This document shows, in pieces, positions 1 through 7,278 of a stretch of 64,000 nt of DNA. The notes below the pieces were generated by a model. It had not been told where the DNA came from. It saw only the letters and a program-made list of their open reading frames with translations, and did no database searches. The position numbers and the translations under genes are program-made. Within the stretch, counting starts at the first letter, position 1, and each line of letters opens with the position of its first letter. The DNA is from Hydrogenimonas cancrithermarum (lineage in GTDB: Bacteria > Campylobacterota > Campylobacteria > Campylobacterales > Hydrogenimonadaceae): assembly GCF_030296055.1 (NCBI RefSeq), contig NZ_AP027370.1:806001-870000 (forward strand). The letters run 5' to 3'.

Positions 1-294
1 GCAGTTACCGGCACATACGATATGCTCCGCTTTTGCGCCATAATGTTCGATCAACTCGAAAACTTCGACGCCTGCGCGTTTGAAGCCGGTTCGGCGAACA
101 GCACCCTCGACGATGAGAATATCGACATCGAGACGTTTCGAAGCGACATCTTCCAAGGAGACGCTCGTCGGAAAAAGTGGATGATGCACGAAGTCGAACT
201 GTTCGCACAGCAATCCGAAATCGGTTGCGTTGAGAAACGAGTGGCTGTTGCCGTTGCAGGTAATTCCCTGAAGCCACAGAACTTTAGGCCGCAT
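1..294 (-). CDS. group 2 [NiFe]-hydrogenase small subunit, N-terminal part (partial)
   Basis: The gene runs off the left edge, so only the first 98 residues are visible. They open with MRPKVLWLQGITCNGNSHSF, the N-terminal signature of group 2 (HupS-like or sensory) [NiFe]-hydrogenase small subunits, which pass electrons between the Ni-Fe site and iron-sulfur clusters. There is no twin-arginine signal, so a cytoplasmic enzyme is expected. The proximal-cluster CxxC of periplasmic enzymes is CNGN here (Cys13, Asn16), as known in cyanobacterial HupS; a further candidate ligand, Cys98, ends the visible part. The ATG lies inside the 3' end of the TetR gene with an 11-base overlap, so the two are probably co-transcribed and coupled. 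The family call is strong; uptake versus sensing cannot be decided without the large subunit. Confidence 0.85.
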   Translation of the reverse strand, partial: MRPKVLWLQGITCNGNSHSFLNATDFGLLCEQFDFVHHPLFPTSVSLEDVASKRLDVDILIVEGAVRRTGFKRAGVEVFELIEHYGAKAEHIVCAGNC

Positions 295-886
295 CGCTCT
301 TGAGGGCACGGTAGATATTCTCGGCGATCTCTTCCACATAGCTCTCGATAGCCCGTGGAAGCATCTTCTCTCCATTTAGAAACGCCATACCACCGAGATA
401 GCCCATAAAAAGTCCGAAAGCGCTGAAGAAATCCTGGTTTCTCAAATCCCCTTTGCGAACACCCTCTTCGAAAAAGATCATGATCTCGGTTACAAACGGC
501 GCGACACAGATCATCCCTTCGCATCCGTCGGTGAAGACTTCGCGATTGGCGAGATAGACACGGAGAAAATACTCGATCAGCTGTGGCTGTTCGACACAGA
601 GGTTGAAATAGATCTTCACGATTTCGAGAATCTTCTCTCTCGTCGATACCTGTGTATTGTTGATGAGATGAATTTTTTCACCGAGCAGCGCCGATACATA
701 CCGAATGATCTCCTGCGCGAGCTCTTCTTTGGAAGAAAAATAGTTATAGAGGTTTCCTACACTCATATCCATCTTTTTTGCGATATCAGGAATCGTTGTC
801 GTGTAGAATCCATTTTTGGAGAAAAGCTCGAGCGCGGTCAGCATAATCTCGATTTTTCTCTTCTCTTTTTTACTCAATTTATCCAT
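284..886 (-). CDS. TetR/AcrR family transcriptional regulator
   Basis: A 200-residue protein with an N-terminal TetR-type helix-turn-helix at about residues 10-55 (ALELFSKNGFYTTTIPDIAK, then SVGNLYNYFSSKEELAQ) and an all-helical C-terminal ligand and dimer domain. I chose the ATG giving MDKLSKKEKRKI because the HTH begins soon after it; an upstream in-frame start would add 27 residues with no TetR similarity. The stop overlaps the hydrogenase small-subunit start by 11 bases, so it is probably the first gene of a hydrogenase operon and may autoregulate it. The ligand is unknown. Confidence 0.88.
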   Translation of the reverse strand: MDKLSKKEKRKIEIMLTALELFSKNGFYTTTIPDIAKKMDMSVGNLYNYFSSKEELAQEIIRYVSALLGEKIHLINNTQVSTREKILEIVKIYFNLCVEQPQLIEYFLRVYLANREVFTDGCEGMICVAPFVTEIMIFFEEGVRKGDLRNQDFFSAFGLFMGYLGGMAFLNGEKMLPRAIESYVEEIAENIYRALKSDAA

Positions 887-1010
887 AAATGTAATTTTAT
901 CCAACTTTTCATCCAAATAGGCGCTTGTCGCAAAAAGAAGCGAAAAAGGCTGAATAAAACGGTTCAATCAGTGGTATAATACAAAAAAAGTGATCGAAGA
1001 AGGATAGTGT

Positions 1011-1430
1011 GTGACCGAAGAACTTGAAAAGATCGAAGAGATTTATTGCGAAAAGCGTGAAAAGATACGAAACTATTTGATCGAACTGCTCAAAGAGCAT
1101 GAAAAAGACGACTATTCGCTCGAAGGCCTCAAAAAAGTGGTCAAGGAGACACCTCATCTGATGGTCGCCTACGTGGTGAACGACGACTGCATTCAAGAAT
1201 CTCCCAATATCTACAAAGACCATATAAACAACGAGAAAAAGGGTTTGAACCGCCGCTCTTTCCTCCGATACATTACGACGAAACGCGACAAATATTTCCT
1301 GAGCGATCCTTATTACAATGAAACATCCGGAAAAATCTACGTACTTCTTTATGAAGAGCACGAAAACAAAATGCTCTTTTTCAACTTCGATATCAAAGCG
1401 GTGCTCGAAGAGCTGGGGCTCTGGTATTAA
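1011..1430 (+). CDS. small PDC/Cache-like sensor-domain protein
   Basis: A 139-residue protein starting at GTG after an AAGGA-like site. Residues 1-40 are charged and helical. Residues 50-135 (HLMVAYVVNDDCIQ, YFLSDPYYNETSGKIYVLLY) resemble the PDC/Cache fold of bacterial ligand sensors, including the typical pattern of a disclosed phrase 'SDPY' before a pair of strands. There is no signal peptide, membrane segment or output domain, so if it is a sensor it acts alone in the cytoplasm or with a partner. It is transcribed away from the TetR/hydrogenase genes and converges with the SDR gene, leaving three bases between the stops. The fold call is by eye and moderate; the function is unknown. Confidence 0.6.
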   Translation: MTEELEKIEEIYCEKREKIRNYLIELLKEHEKDDYSLEGLKKVVKETPHLMVAYVVNDDCIQESPNIYKDHINNEKKGLNRRSFLRYITTKRDKYFLSDPYYNETSGKIYVLLYEEHENKMLFFNFDIKAVLEELGLWY

Positions 1431-1433
1431 GCC

Positions 1434-2264
1434 TCACTCCACCTTACGCAACATCCAATCCATCATCGAATCGGGTAGGATTTTTTTCAGCCAGTAAAAA
1501 AGGTGGGTGGGAAAAGTTACCCGGTATCTTCTTTTGGGTGACGGGCTTTCAAGCGCATGCAGCAATGCCTGGGCAACAGCTTCCGGGCCAAGCGTAAACG
1601 GCGCATCTTCACTGCTTCGCAACTGTTTCAGCTTCTTTTCATACAGGTTCGACAACCGGCTCTCTTCTATGTCGATGTTTTCAAGAAATTTTTTCAACGC
1701 ATTGGCTCTGAAGCGGCTTCGAATCGGTCCGGGCTCTATGATACTCACATGCACACCCGTCCCCTCGAGCTCGAGCCTCAGTGTATCGCTGAGCCCTTCG
1801 AGTGCGAATTTGCTGGCGTTATAGGCTCCTCGGTAACGCATCGCCGCAAATCCCAGAACGGAAGAGTTTTGAACGATTCGTCCCTCTTTCGCTTTTATCA
1901 TCATCGGGAGCAGTTTGACCGTCAATTCATGTGTCCCGAAGAGGTTTGTCTCGAATTGTCTGCGCAGTACCTCCCGGCTGAGATCTTCCACCGCGCCGGG
2001 CTGGCCGTATGCTGCGTTGTTGAAAACCGCATAGAGTTTTCCGTCCGTCAAAGCGTGTAAACGCTCTACGGCACGATCGATCGAATCCGATCGGTCAAGG
2101 TCGAGCTGCAACGCTTCGAAACCCTCTTCTTTCAAACGCTCGACATCCTTCTCTTTTCTGGCAGCCGCAATCACACGATAGCCGGCACCAAGAAGCGCAT
2201 GGGCACAGTGATGGCCGATACCGCTCGAACAACCGGTAATCAAAACACTCTTGCTGGAATTCAT
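1434..2264 (-). CDS. short-chain dehydrogenase/reductase (SDR family)
   Basis: A 276-residue classical SDR. The Rossmann dinucleotide motif TGCSSGIG is at residues 10-17, the structural NNAAYG motif near residue 85, a Ser near residue 134 and the catalytic YNASK near residue 148. The C-terminal part (YRVTFPTHLFYWLKKILPD) is typical of the SDR branch that includes lipid and steroid-type reductases. The substrate cannot be read from the sequence. The gene lies downstream of pckA on the same strand, but a hairpin sits between them, so it may be transcribed only by read-through or from its own promoter. Confidence 0.85.
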   Translation of the reverse strand: MNSSKSVLITGCSSGIGHHCAHALLGAGYRVIAAARKEKDVERLKEEGFEALQLDLDRSDSIDRAVERLHALTDGKLYAVFNNAAYGQPGAVEDLSREVLRRQFETNLFGTHELTVKLLPMMIKAKEGRIVQNSSVLGFAAMRYRGAYNASKFALEGLSDTLRLELEGTGVHVSIIEPGPIRSRFRANALKKFLENIDIEESRLSNLYEKKLKQLRSSEDAPFTLGPEAVAQALLHALESPSPKRRYRVTFPTHLFYWLKKILPDSMMDWMLRKVE

Positions 2265-2290
2265 GAATTATTTAAATTTAACAGAGGAAC

Positions 2291-2312
2291 TTCCGCCTCG
2301 AAAGAGGCGGAA
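2291..2312 (-). terminator. hairpin downstream of pckA
   Basis: A perfect 9-base-pair stem (TTCCGCCTC with GAGGCGGAA) closed by a GAAA tetraloop begins eight bases past the pckA stop codon. The following bases on the minus strand are only moderately T-rich, so this may be a weak terminator or a 3'-end stabiliser rather than a classical intrinsic terminator. Confidence 0.6.
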
Positions 2313-2320
2313 AGCGGAGA

Positions 2321-3901
2321 TTAAAGCTGTGGACCTGCAGCGGAAAAGTTGAACTCGCTGCTGGCGTCGTCGTAGCGATGGAAATTGTTCTGAAACATCG
2401 ATGCCAGTTTTTTAAGGCTATCCATATAGGCCTCTTTGTCTTCCCATGTATTGATAGGGTTGAGTACCTGCGTATTGACACCTTCGAGCGTCTTGGGAAT
2501 CTGAAGGTTGAAAATCGGAAGCGTTTCGAATTCACTCGCATTGATCGCCCCGCTGAGAATCGCGTTGATACATCCGCGTGTATCTTTGATGCTCATACGG
2601 TGCCCTATTCCGTACGGTCCGCCTGTCCAGCCCGTATTGACGAGATAGACATTGACGCCGTGTTCATCGATCTTTTCACCCAGCAATTTTGCATAAACGG
2701 TTGGATGCAGCGGCAGGAACGCTTCTCCGAAACAGGCGCTGAAAGTCGCGACCGGCTCGGTGATGCCGCGCTCGGTACCGGCCACTTTGGCGGTGTAGCC
2801 GCTGAGGAAGTAGTACATCGCCTGCTCTTTGGTCAGCTTGCTGACCGGAGGCAAGACACCGAACGCGTCGGCGGAGAGAAAGATGATGTTTTTCGGATGG
2901 CCGCCCATCAAAGTGCATTCATGGTTCTCGATATGCTCGATCGGATAGCTGACACGGGTATTTTCCGTTTTGCTCCCATCGGTATAATCCACATTGCCCT
3001 CTTCGTCTACGACCACGTTTTCGAGCAGCGCCCCTTTTCTGATGGCACCGTAAATCTCCGGTTCACTCTCGGCGTCGAGATTGATCACTTTGGCATAGCA
3101 ACCCCCTTCGAAGTTGAAGACGCCGTTTTCGTCCCAGCCATGCTCATCGTCGCCGATCAGGCGTCGGTTCGGATCGGTCGAAAGTGTCGTTTTTCCCGTG
3201 CCGCTGAGACCGAAAAAGAGAGCGACATCGTCATCCTTCCCGATATTGGCCGAACAGTGCATCGAAAGCTTGCCTTCCAGAGGCAGCCAGTAATTCATCA
3301 TCGTGAAGATACCCTTTTTAATCTCTCCACCATACCATGTCCCTCCGATGATCGCGACATTCTCTTCGATGTTGAAAACGACGAAGACTTCGGAGTTTAG
3401 GCCATGCTCTTTCCATTTTTTGTTGGTGACCTGACAGGCGTTGTAAAGCGTAAAATCCGGTAGAAAGTTTTCCAACTCTTCTTCACTCGGACGAATGAAC
3501 ATATTCTTGACGAAATGAGCCTGCCATGCGATTTCGCTGATTACACGGATCGAACGGCGGCTGCTCGGACTGGCGCCGACATAGGCGTCGGTAATATAAA
3601 GATCTTTTCCCGAAAGCTGTTTTTTTGTGATTTCGAAAAGTTCGTCGAAGATCTCTTTGGAGATCGGTTGGTTGATATCGCCCCAGGCGATATATTTTTC
3701 ACTCGGCGGCTGCTTGACGAAATATTTGTCCTTCGGGCTTCGACCGGTAAAAATGCCCGTATCGACGGTCGTCGCCCCGCTTTTTGTCAATTTCGCCTCT
3801 TTCCGCTCAAGTGTATGGCGGATAACTTCATCGTAGTCAAGGTTGTAGTAAACCTTACCGATATTTTCAAGTCCCAGTTGGTCGAGTCCCTTAGGTGTCA
3901 T
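2321..3901 (-). CDS. pckA: phosphoenolpyruvate carboxykinase (ATP)
   Basis: A 526-residue protein, the usual length for ATP-dependent PEP carboxykinase, which interconverts oxaloacetate plus ATP with phosphoenolpyruvate, CO2 and ADP in the cytoplasm. Visible hallmarks are [10 protein letters not shown] near residue 50, the substrate and metal region YGGEIKKG and MHCSANIG, the phosphate loop [11 protein letters not shown] near residue 233, IGDDEHGW and the C-terminal [10 protein letters not shown] region. In an autotrophic Campylobacterota it would link the C4 pool to gluconeogenesis. The ATG is preceded by GGAAAAGG, and a TATAAA -10-like box lies about 27 bases upstream; msrB is transcribed divergently. 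Confidence 0.97.
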   Translation of the reverse strand: MTPKGLDQLGLENIGKVYYNLDYDEVIRHTLERKEAKLTKSGATTVDTGIFTGRSPKDKYFVKQPPSEKYIAWGDINQPISKEIFDELFEITKKQLSGKDLYITDAYVGASPSSRRSIRVISEIAWQAHFVKNMFIRPSEEELENFLPDFTLYNACQVTNKKWKEHGLNSEVFVVFNIEENVAIIGGTWYGGEIKKGIFTMMNYWLPLEGKLSMHCSANIGKDDDVALFFGLSGTGKTTLSTDPNRRLIGDDEHGWDENGVFNFEGGCYAKVINLDAESEPEIYGAIRKGALLENVVVDEEGNVDYTDGSKTENTRVSYPIEHIENHECTLMGGHPKNIIFLSADAFGVLPPVSKLTKEQAMYYFLSGYTAKVAGTERGITEPVATFSACFGEAFLPLHPTVYAKLLGEKIDEHGVNVYLVNTGWTGGPYGIGHRMSIKDTRGCINAILSGAINASEFETLPIFNLQIPKTLEGVNTQVLNPINTWEDKEAYMDSLKKLASMFQNNFHRYDDASSEFNFSAAGPQL

Positions 3902-3927
3902 AGTACCTTTTCCAATGTTGGTATGTT

Positions 3928-3933
3928 TTTATA
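3928..3933 (-). promoter_or_regulatory. pckA: probable pckA -10 box
   Basis: TATAAA on the minus strand, giving a predicted leader of roughly 20 bases that carries the GGAAAAGG ribosome-binding site. No clear -35 box is visible, as is common for sigma-70 promoters in this phylum. The remainder of the 150-base gap to msrB is AT-rich. Confidence 0.5.
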
Positions 3934-4052
3934 GTGTAATTTTACTCTTTCTTTCTTTGATGAAACAAAAATTACGGCACTATTACGAAAAAACTTTCTT
4001 TTTTTGTGGATTTTATGAAAAAATAACGGAAACAGAGTGAGGAACGGACGCC

Positions 4053-4448
4053 ATGGAAAAAATCATGAAATCGGACGAAAGATGGAAAGCGGAACTGACA
4101 CCGTTTCAATACGAGGTTTGCCGGCTAAAAGGGACGGAACCGGCATTTACAGGGGAATACTACAACCACAAAGGTGACGGAGTCTACCACTGTGTCTGCT
4201 GCGACGCTCCTCTTTTCGACTCCAAAGACAAATACGATTCGGGAAGCGGATGGCCCAGTTTTACACGTCCGATCACACCCGATACCGTTGAAGAACAAGA
4301 AGACAGAAGCTACGGGATGTTACGCACGGAAGTGACCTGTGCCCGATGTGACGCCCACCTTGGCCACGTGTTTCCCGACGGCCCGCCCCCGACGGGACTG
4401 CGCTACTGCATCAATTCGGTCTGTCTGAAATTCGAACCGAGGGGGTGA
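4053..4448 (+). CDS. msrB: peptide-methionine (R)-S-oxide reductase MsrB
   Basis: A 131-residue single-domain MsrB that reduces methionine-R-sulfoxide in damaged proteins. Zinc-binding CxxC pairs are at Cys47/Cys50 (CVCC) and Cys96/Cys99 (CARC), the GSGWPSF motif is at about residues 64-70, and the catalytic Cys119 lies in GLRYCINS. The usual fusion to MsrA is absent. The ATG is preceded by GAGTGAGGA; the second in-frame ATG five codons on is possible but lacks a better site. The TGA stop lies inside the first unit of a 7-base repeat array. There is no signal peptide, so it repairs cytoplasmic proteins. Confidence 0.95.
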   Translation: MEKIMKSDERWKAELTPFQYEVCRLKGTEPAFTGEYYNHKGDGVYHCVCCDAPLFDSKDKYDSGSGWPSFTRPITPDTVEEQEDRSYGMLRTEVTCARCDAHLGHVFPDGPPPTGLRYCINSVCLKFEPRG

Positions 4449-4479
4449 GGAGCGGGAAGTGAGGAGTGAGGAGTGGAAA
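4445..4479. repeat. degenerate heptanucleotide array (GTGAGGA type)
   Basis: Five consecutive 7-base units: GTGAGGA, GCGGGAA, GTGAGGA, GTGAGGA, GTGGAAA. The msrB stop codon TGA is bases 2-4 of the first unit, so the array starts exactly at the end of the gene. It is followed by about 38 ordinary bases and then a second, different heptad array. Confidence 0.85.
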
Positions 4480-4517
4480 GGTAAGCGGAAATTTTGATGC
4501 AAACCGTTTTTAACGTA

Positions 4518-4629
4518 ATCTTCCATCTTCCATCTTCCATCTTCCATCTTCCATCTTCCATCTTCCATCTTCCATCTTCCATCTTCCATCTTCCATCTTC
4601 CATCTTCCATCTTCCATCTTCCATCTTCC
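4518..4629. repeat. 16 perfect tandem copies of ATCTTCC
   Basis: Exactly 16 uninterrupted copies of a 7-base unit (112 bases; GGAAGAT on the minus strand) fill the space between the convergent msrB and chemoreceptor genes. The array starts three bases beyond the chemoreceptor TAG stop. Because 7 is not a multiple of 3, all three minus-strand frames read the same stop-free heptapeptide WKMEDGR. Perfect copies imply recent expansion by slippage and probable length variation between cells. Confidence 0.97.
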
Positions 4630-4632
4630 ACA

Positions 4633-6582
4633 CTACACCTTGAACTTGTCCATCTCGTTTTTGAGCGATTCGGTCACTTCCTGTAACTCTTTCGATATCG
4701 CTTCGAGTTTGCACGCCAACTCTTCCGTGGTTTTCGCTTCCTGGCTCAATCCTTCGTTTTTCTCTACAAGATCGCTCAGATCGTGATCGATCTGGCGGGT
4801 CTCCTTCTCCGCCTTTTGCGAAAGATCGATCGTCTCTTCGATCCACGCCATCGTCCTATCGGTCTCCTGAACGACCTTCTCCGTCGTTTCGGTCACCAGC
4901 TCCGCATTCTGGGCCATCGAATCGATCTCGTCTCTCGCCTGGCTGACACCTTGGACGATGACGGAAACCGCAGCGTCGATCTCCGTCAACGACTTCTGTG
5001 TACGCTCCGCGAGTTTACGTACCTCATCGGCGACGACGGCGAATCCGCGCCCATGTTCACCGGCCCGTGCCGCTTCGATAGCGGCATTGAGCGCCAACAG
5101 GTTGGTCTGGTCCGCAATCTCCTTGATGATGGCGATGACATCCTTGATCTGATTGGTCTGGTCCGCCAAAGAGGTCACGTTCTGCGCAACTTCTTTCGCA
5201 CCACCCGCATCCTCGACGATTTTCGACGCCATCTGCCTCAGCGTCTTTTGCATGTGATCGAGTGTCCTATAGGTTTGTTCCACATCTTTGGAAGTTTCGG
5301 CGACCGATGCACCCGCGACTCGAAGATCGTTTTTGATCCCGTCCGCCAATACTTTCGTTTCGTGCACCAGACGATTCTGCGCTTCGACGGTTCTCATAAT
5401 TTCGTCGGAGCCGGCTTCGATCGTCTCCGTCACCTGGACCGCCCGCTCCATGGATAGTTTCATGGAGTGGATGATCTTCTGCACTTTTTCGATAAAAGCG
5501 TTGATGGATCGGGCCATTTCGCCGATTTCGTCGTTCGTCCGCACATCGATGCGCCGCGTCAGGTCACCTTCGCCATGTGCAAGATCCCCTATTCGTCGAT
5601 TCAACTCTCCGATCGGCTTCACTACCGTCTTGGAGATGACCACGATCAAGATGGCAAGCATGACGAAATCGACGAGCAGCATGATGACGAGCTGAACGAT
5701 CAAGGCATTGGAGGTATGTTCGATGACACTTTCGATCTCTTCGAGCGGCTTTCCAACCAGCGCATAGCCTACCTCTTCGCCACTGAAATCTTTGATCGGC
5801 AAAGAGACAACGAAGTAGTTCGGGCTTTTGAAAACGGGCTCGAGTTTTTTCAAACCCGCCAGATCGGCAACGAACTTCCCGTCGAACGCATCCTTTTTCG
5901 TCACGACCGCGTACCTTCCCATCAAGGTTTCCCGGGTCTTCAAAAACGTCGCGATGTCGGAAAAGCGCTTGTCCATGACCGTTACGATGTCGATGCCATC
6001 TTTTTTCGCGGTTTTCGAAATAGAGTTGAGCCCCTGGATAAACTCCACGCTTCCAAGATATCGATGCGCTTCGATCACCGGTGCCACACCCCTCAGCACC
6101 AAGCCCGCTCGTCCGACTTCGATGGCTACGAGAGGTACCTCGTTCTCTTTGACCGATACGATGGTTTTCCTGAAACCGCTCAGGTCGTCCCCATACTTTT
6201 CCGGTTTCCAAAGCCTGAGGAACGAGTGTAGGTCGGCGGTATGGACATGGATCTTGATATTTTTGAAATCGGTGTATTTCTTGAATTCGTCATCGATCTT
6301 CGACAACCCTGTGATAGCGAGAGTTCTGTTGTTCTCTTTCAGTGCTTCGATGACGTAGAGGTTGTTGGCAAGATTGATGGCGTTGGTCAGGCCCACCTGC
6401 TTCTTCGCTTCGTATTTTTGCATAAAATAGGTCGAAAGCGCTCTCTTCTCTTTCGCCAAGACATCTTTTCGTATATTCTGGATGGAGTGATAGGAGTTGA
6501 CCACGATGATCCCGGTCGCGACGAGTATCGAAAGAATCAACGGTATATGGATCTTCTGGCCGATTTTAAGATTTTTGAACAT
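4633..6582 (-). CDS. methyl-accepting chemotaxis protein with periplasmic double-Cache domain
   Basis: A transmembrane chemoreceptor of about 649 residues. Membrane segment 1 is at about residues 10-30, a periplasmic domain follows to about residue 295 ([33 protein letters not shown]), resembling dCache_3-type sensors, then membrane segment 2, a HAMP linker ([15 protein letters not shown]) and a cytoplasmic signalling domain with the conserved hairpin tip ([20 protein letters not shown]). It should feed CheW/CheA and the flagellar switch encoded further along. Three in-frame ATGs lie close together; I chose the third because GGGGA lies five bases before it, while the first adds four residues. 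There is no visible C-terminal CheR-binding pentapeptide. The ligand is unknown. Confidence 0.93.
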   Translation of the reverse strand: MFKNLKIGQKIHIPLILSILVATGIIVVNSYHSIQNIRKDVLAKEKRALSTYFMQKYEAKKQVGLTNAINLANNLYVIEALKENNRTLAITGLSKIDDEFKKYTDFKNIKIHVHTADLHSFLRLWKPEKYGDDLSGFRKTIVSVKENEVPLVAIEVGRAGLVLRGVAPVIEAHRYLGSVEFIQGLNSISKTAKKDGIDIVTVMDKRFSDIATFLKTRETLMGRYAVVTKKDAFDGKFVADLAGLKKLEPVFKSPNYFVVSLPIKDFSGEEVGYALVGKPLEEIESVIEHTSNALIVQLVIMLLVDFVMLAILIVVISKTVVKPIGELNRRIGDLAHGEGDLTRRIDVRTNDEIGEMARSINAFIEKVQKIIHSMKLSMERAVQVTETIEAGSDEIMRTVEAQNRLVHETKVLADGIKNDLRVAGASVAETSKDVEQTYRTLDHMQKTLRQMASKIVEDAGGAKEVAQNVTSLADQTNQIKDVIAIIKEIADQTNLLALNAAIEAARAGEHGRGFAVVADEVRKLAERTQKSLTEIDAAVSVIVQGVSQARDEIDSMAQNAELVTETTEKVVQETDRTMAWIEETIDLSQKAEKETRQIDHDLSDLVEKNEGLSQEAKTTEELACKLEAISKELQEVTESLKNEMDKFKV

Positions 6583-6651
6583 TTTCATCCCCATTTCATT
6601 TCATCAGAAATCGGCATCGCTCCGGAAAAAGTTAACGCATTCTCCTCTCGT

Positions 6652-7209
6652 TCATTTGCGAACCGCTCTTGTGATCAGAAAAGCTATGGAAACGATAATC
6701 GCTCCGCCGATCAACGGCAGCACCCATGGATTCTCCTTCGCCCTATCCAGCATCGAAAGAACCGTTTTCCCTCCAAGGTACGAAACCGAACCGATTGTCA
6801 CGGCCCAGACCGCCGCCGCCAAAAAGTTGAGTATCCCGAATTTCACCGCATCGTACCGTGTCAACCCGATAGCGATAGGCACAAGTGTTTTGACGCCATA
6901 GATGTACTTCTGCAAAAAGATGACCCATGTGCCGTATTTTTTCATCAAAAGATGCGAATAGGCGAGTTTTCTTCGGTGTTTTTTCAAATACTCCAGCATC
7001 TGGTGTCTGTTCGCCCGCGTAAAGAGCAGCAGCGCCTGGTCGCCGATGAAGTTGCCGATAAACGCGACGGCGATGCTCGTGGCGAGATCGATCTTGCCCA
7101 TCGATGCAAGCACCCCGGCCGCAGCGAGTGCGAAAAATCCGCCCCCCAGTGAGTAGAAAAAGAGGATGATATATCCATAGGTCGTCAAATTGTTGAGAAT
7201 CTCTTCCAA
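6652..7209 (-). CDS. DedA family membrane protein
   Basis: A 185-residue protein with several hydrophobic segments and the DedA/SNARE-associated pattern: GNFIGDQALLLFTRANRHQM after the first membrane helices, then KYGTWVIFLQKYIYGVKTLVPIAIG, in which the re-entrant loop residues are recognisable. DedA proteins act in the inner membrane in lipid (undecaprenyl phosphate or phospholipid) translocation and envelope homeostasis. It is transcribed divergently from ovoA with about 70 bases between. The specific lipid substrate is not readable. Confidence 0.85.
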   Translation of the reverse strand: MEEILNNLTTYGYIILFFYSLGGGFFALAAAGVLASMGKIDLATSIAVAFIGNFIGDQALLLFTRANRHQMLEYLKKHRRKLAYSHLLMKKYGTWVIFLQKYIYGVKTLVPIAIGLTRYDAVKFGILNFLAAAVWAVTIGSVSYLGGKTVLSMLDRAKENPWVLPLIGGAIIVSIAFLITRAVRK

Positions 7210-7245
7210 GTCAGGCCTTTTTAGCCGTGATTTTATCCTGTTTGG

Positions 7246-7251
7246 TTAAAA
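7246..7251 (+). promoter_or_regulatory. ovoA: candidate ovoA -10 box
   Basis: TAAAAT lies 27 bases before the ovoA ATG, within GGTTAAAATAGG. The predicted short leader contains GGGAGAG as the ribosome-binding site. The 69-base gap must also hold the divergent dedA promoter, for which no good box is visible. Confidence 0.4.
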
Positions 7252-7278
7252 TAGGCAAAAAACGGGAGAGAGCGTTCT

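Noticed and set aside
4518-4629. CRISPR array
   Set aside because: The repeats are 7 bases, contiguous and without spacers, and no cas gene is present.
4320-4846. Minus-strand frames encoding WKMEDGR repeats
   Set aside because: They are only the translation of the 7-base array in different frames, overlapping the ends of msrB and the chemoreceptor gene; no start signal or flanking protein domain supports them.
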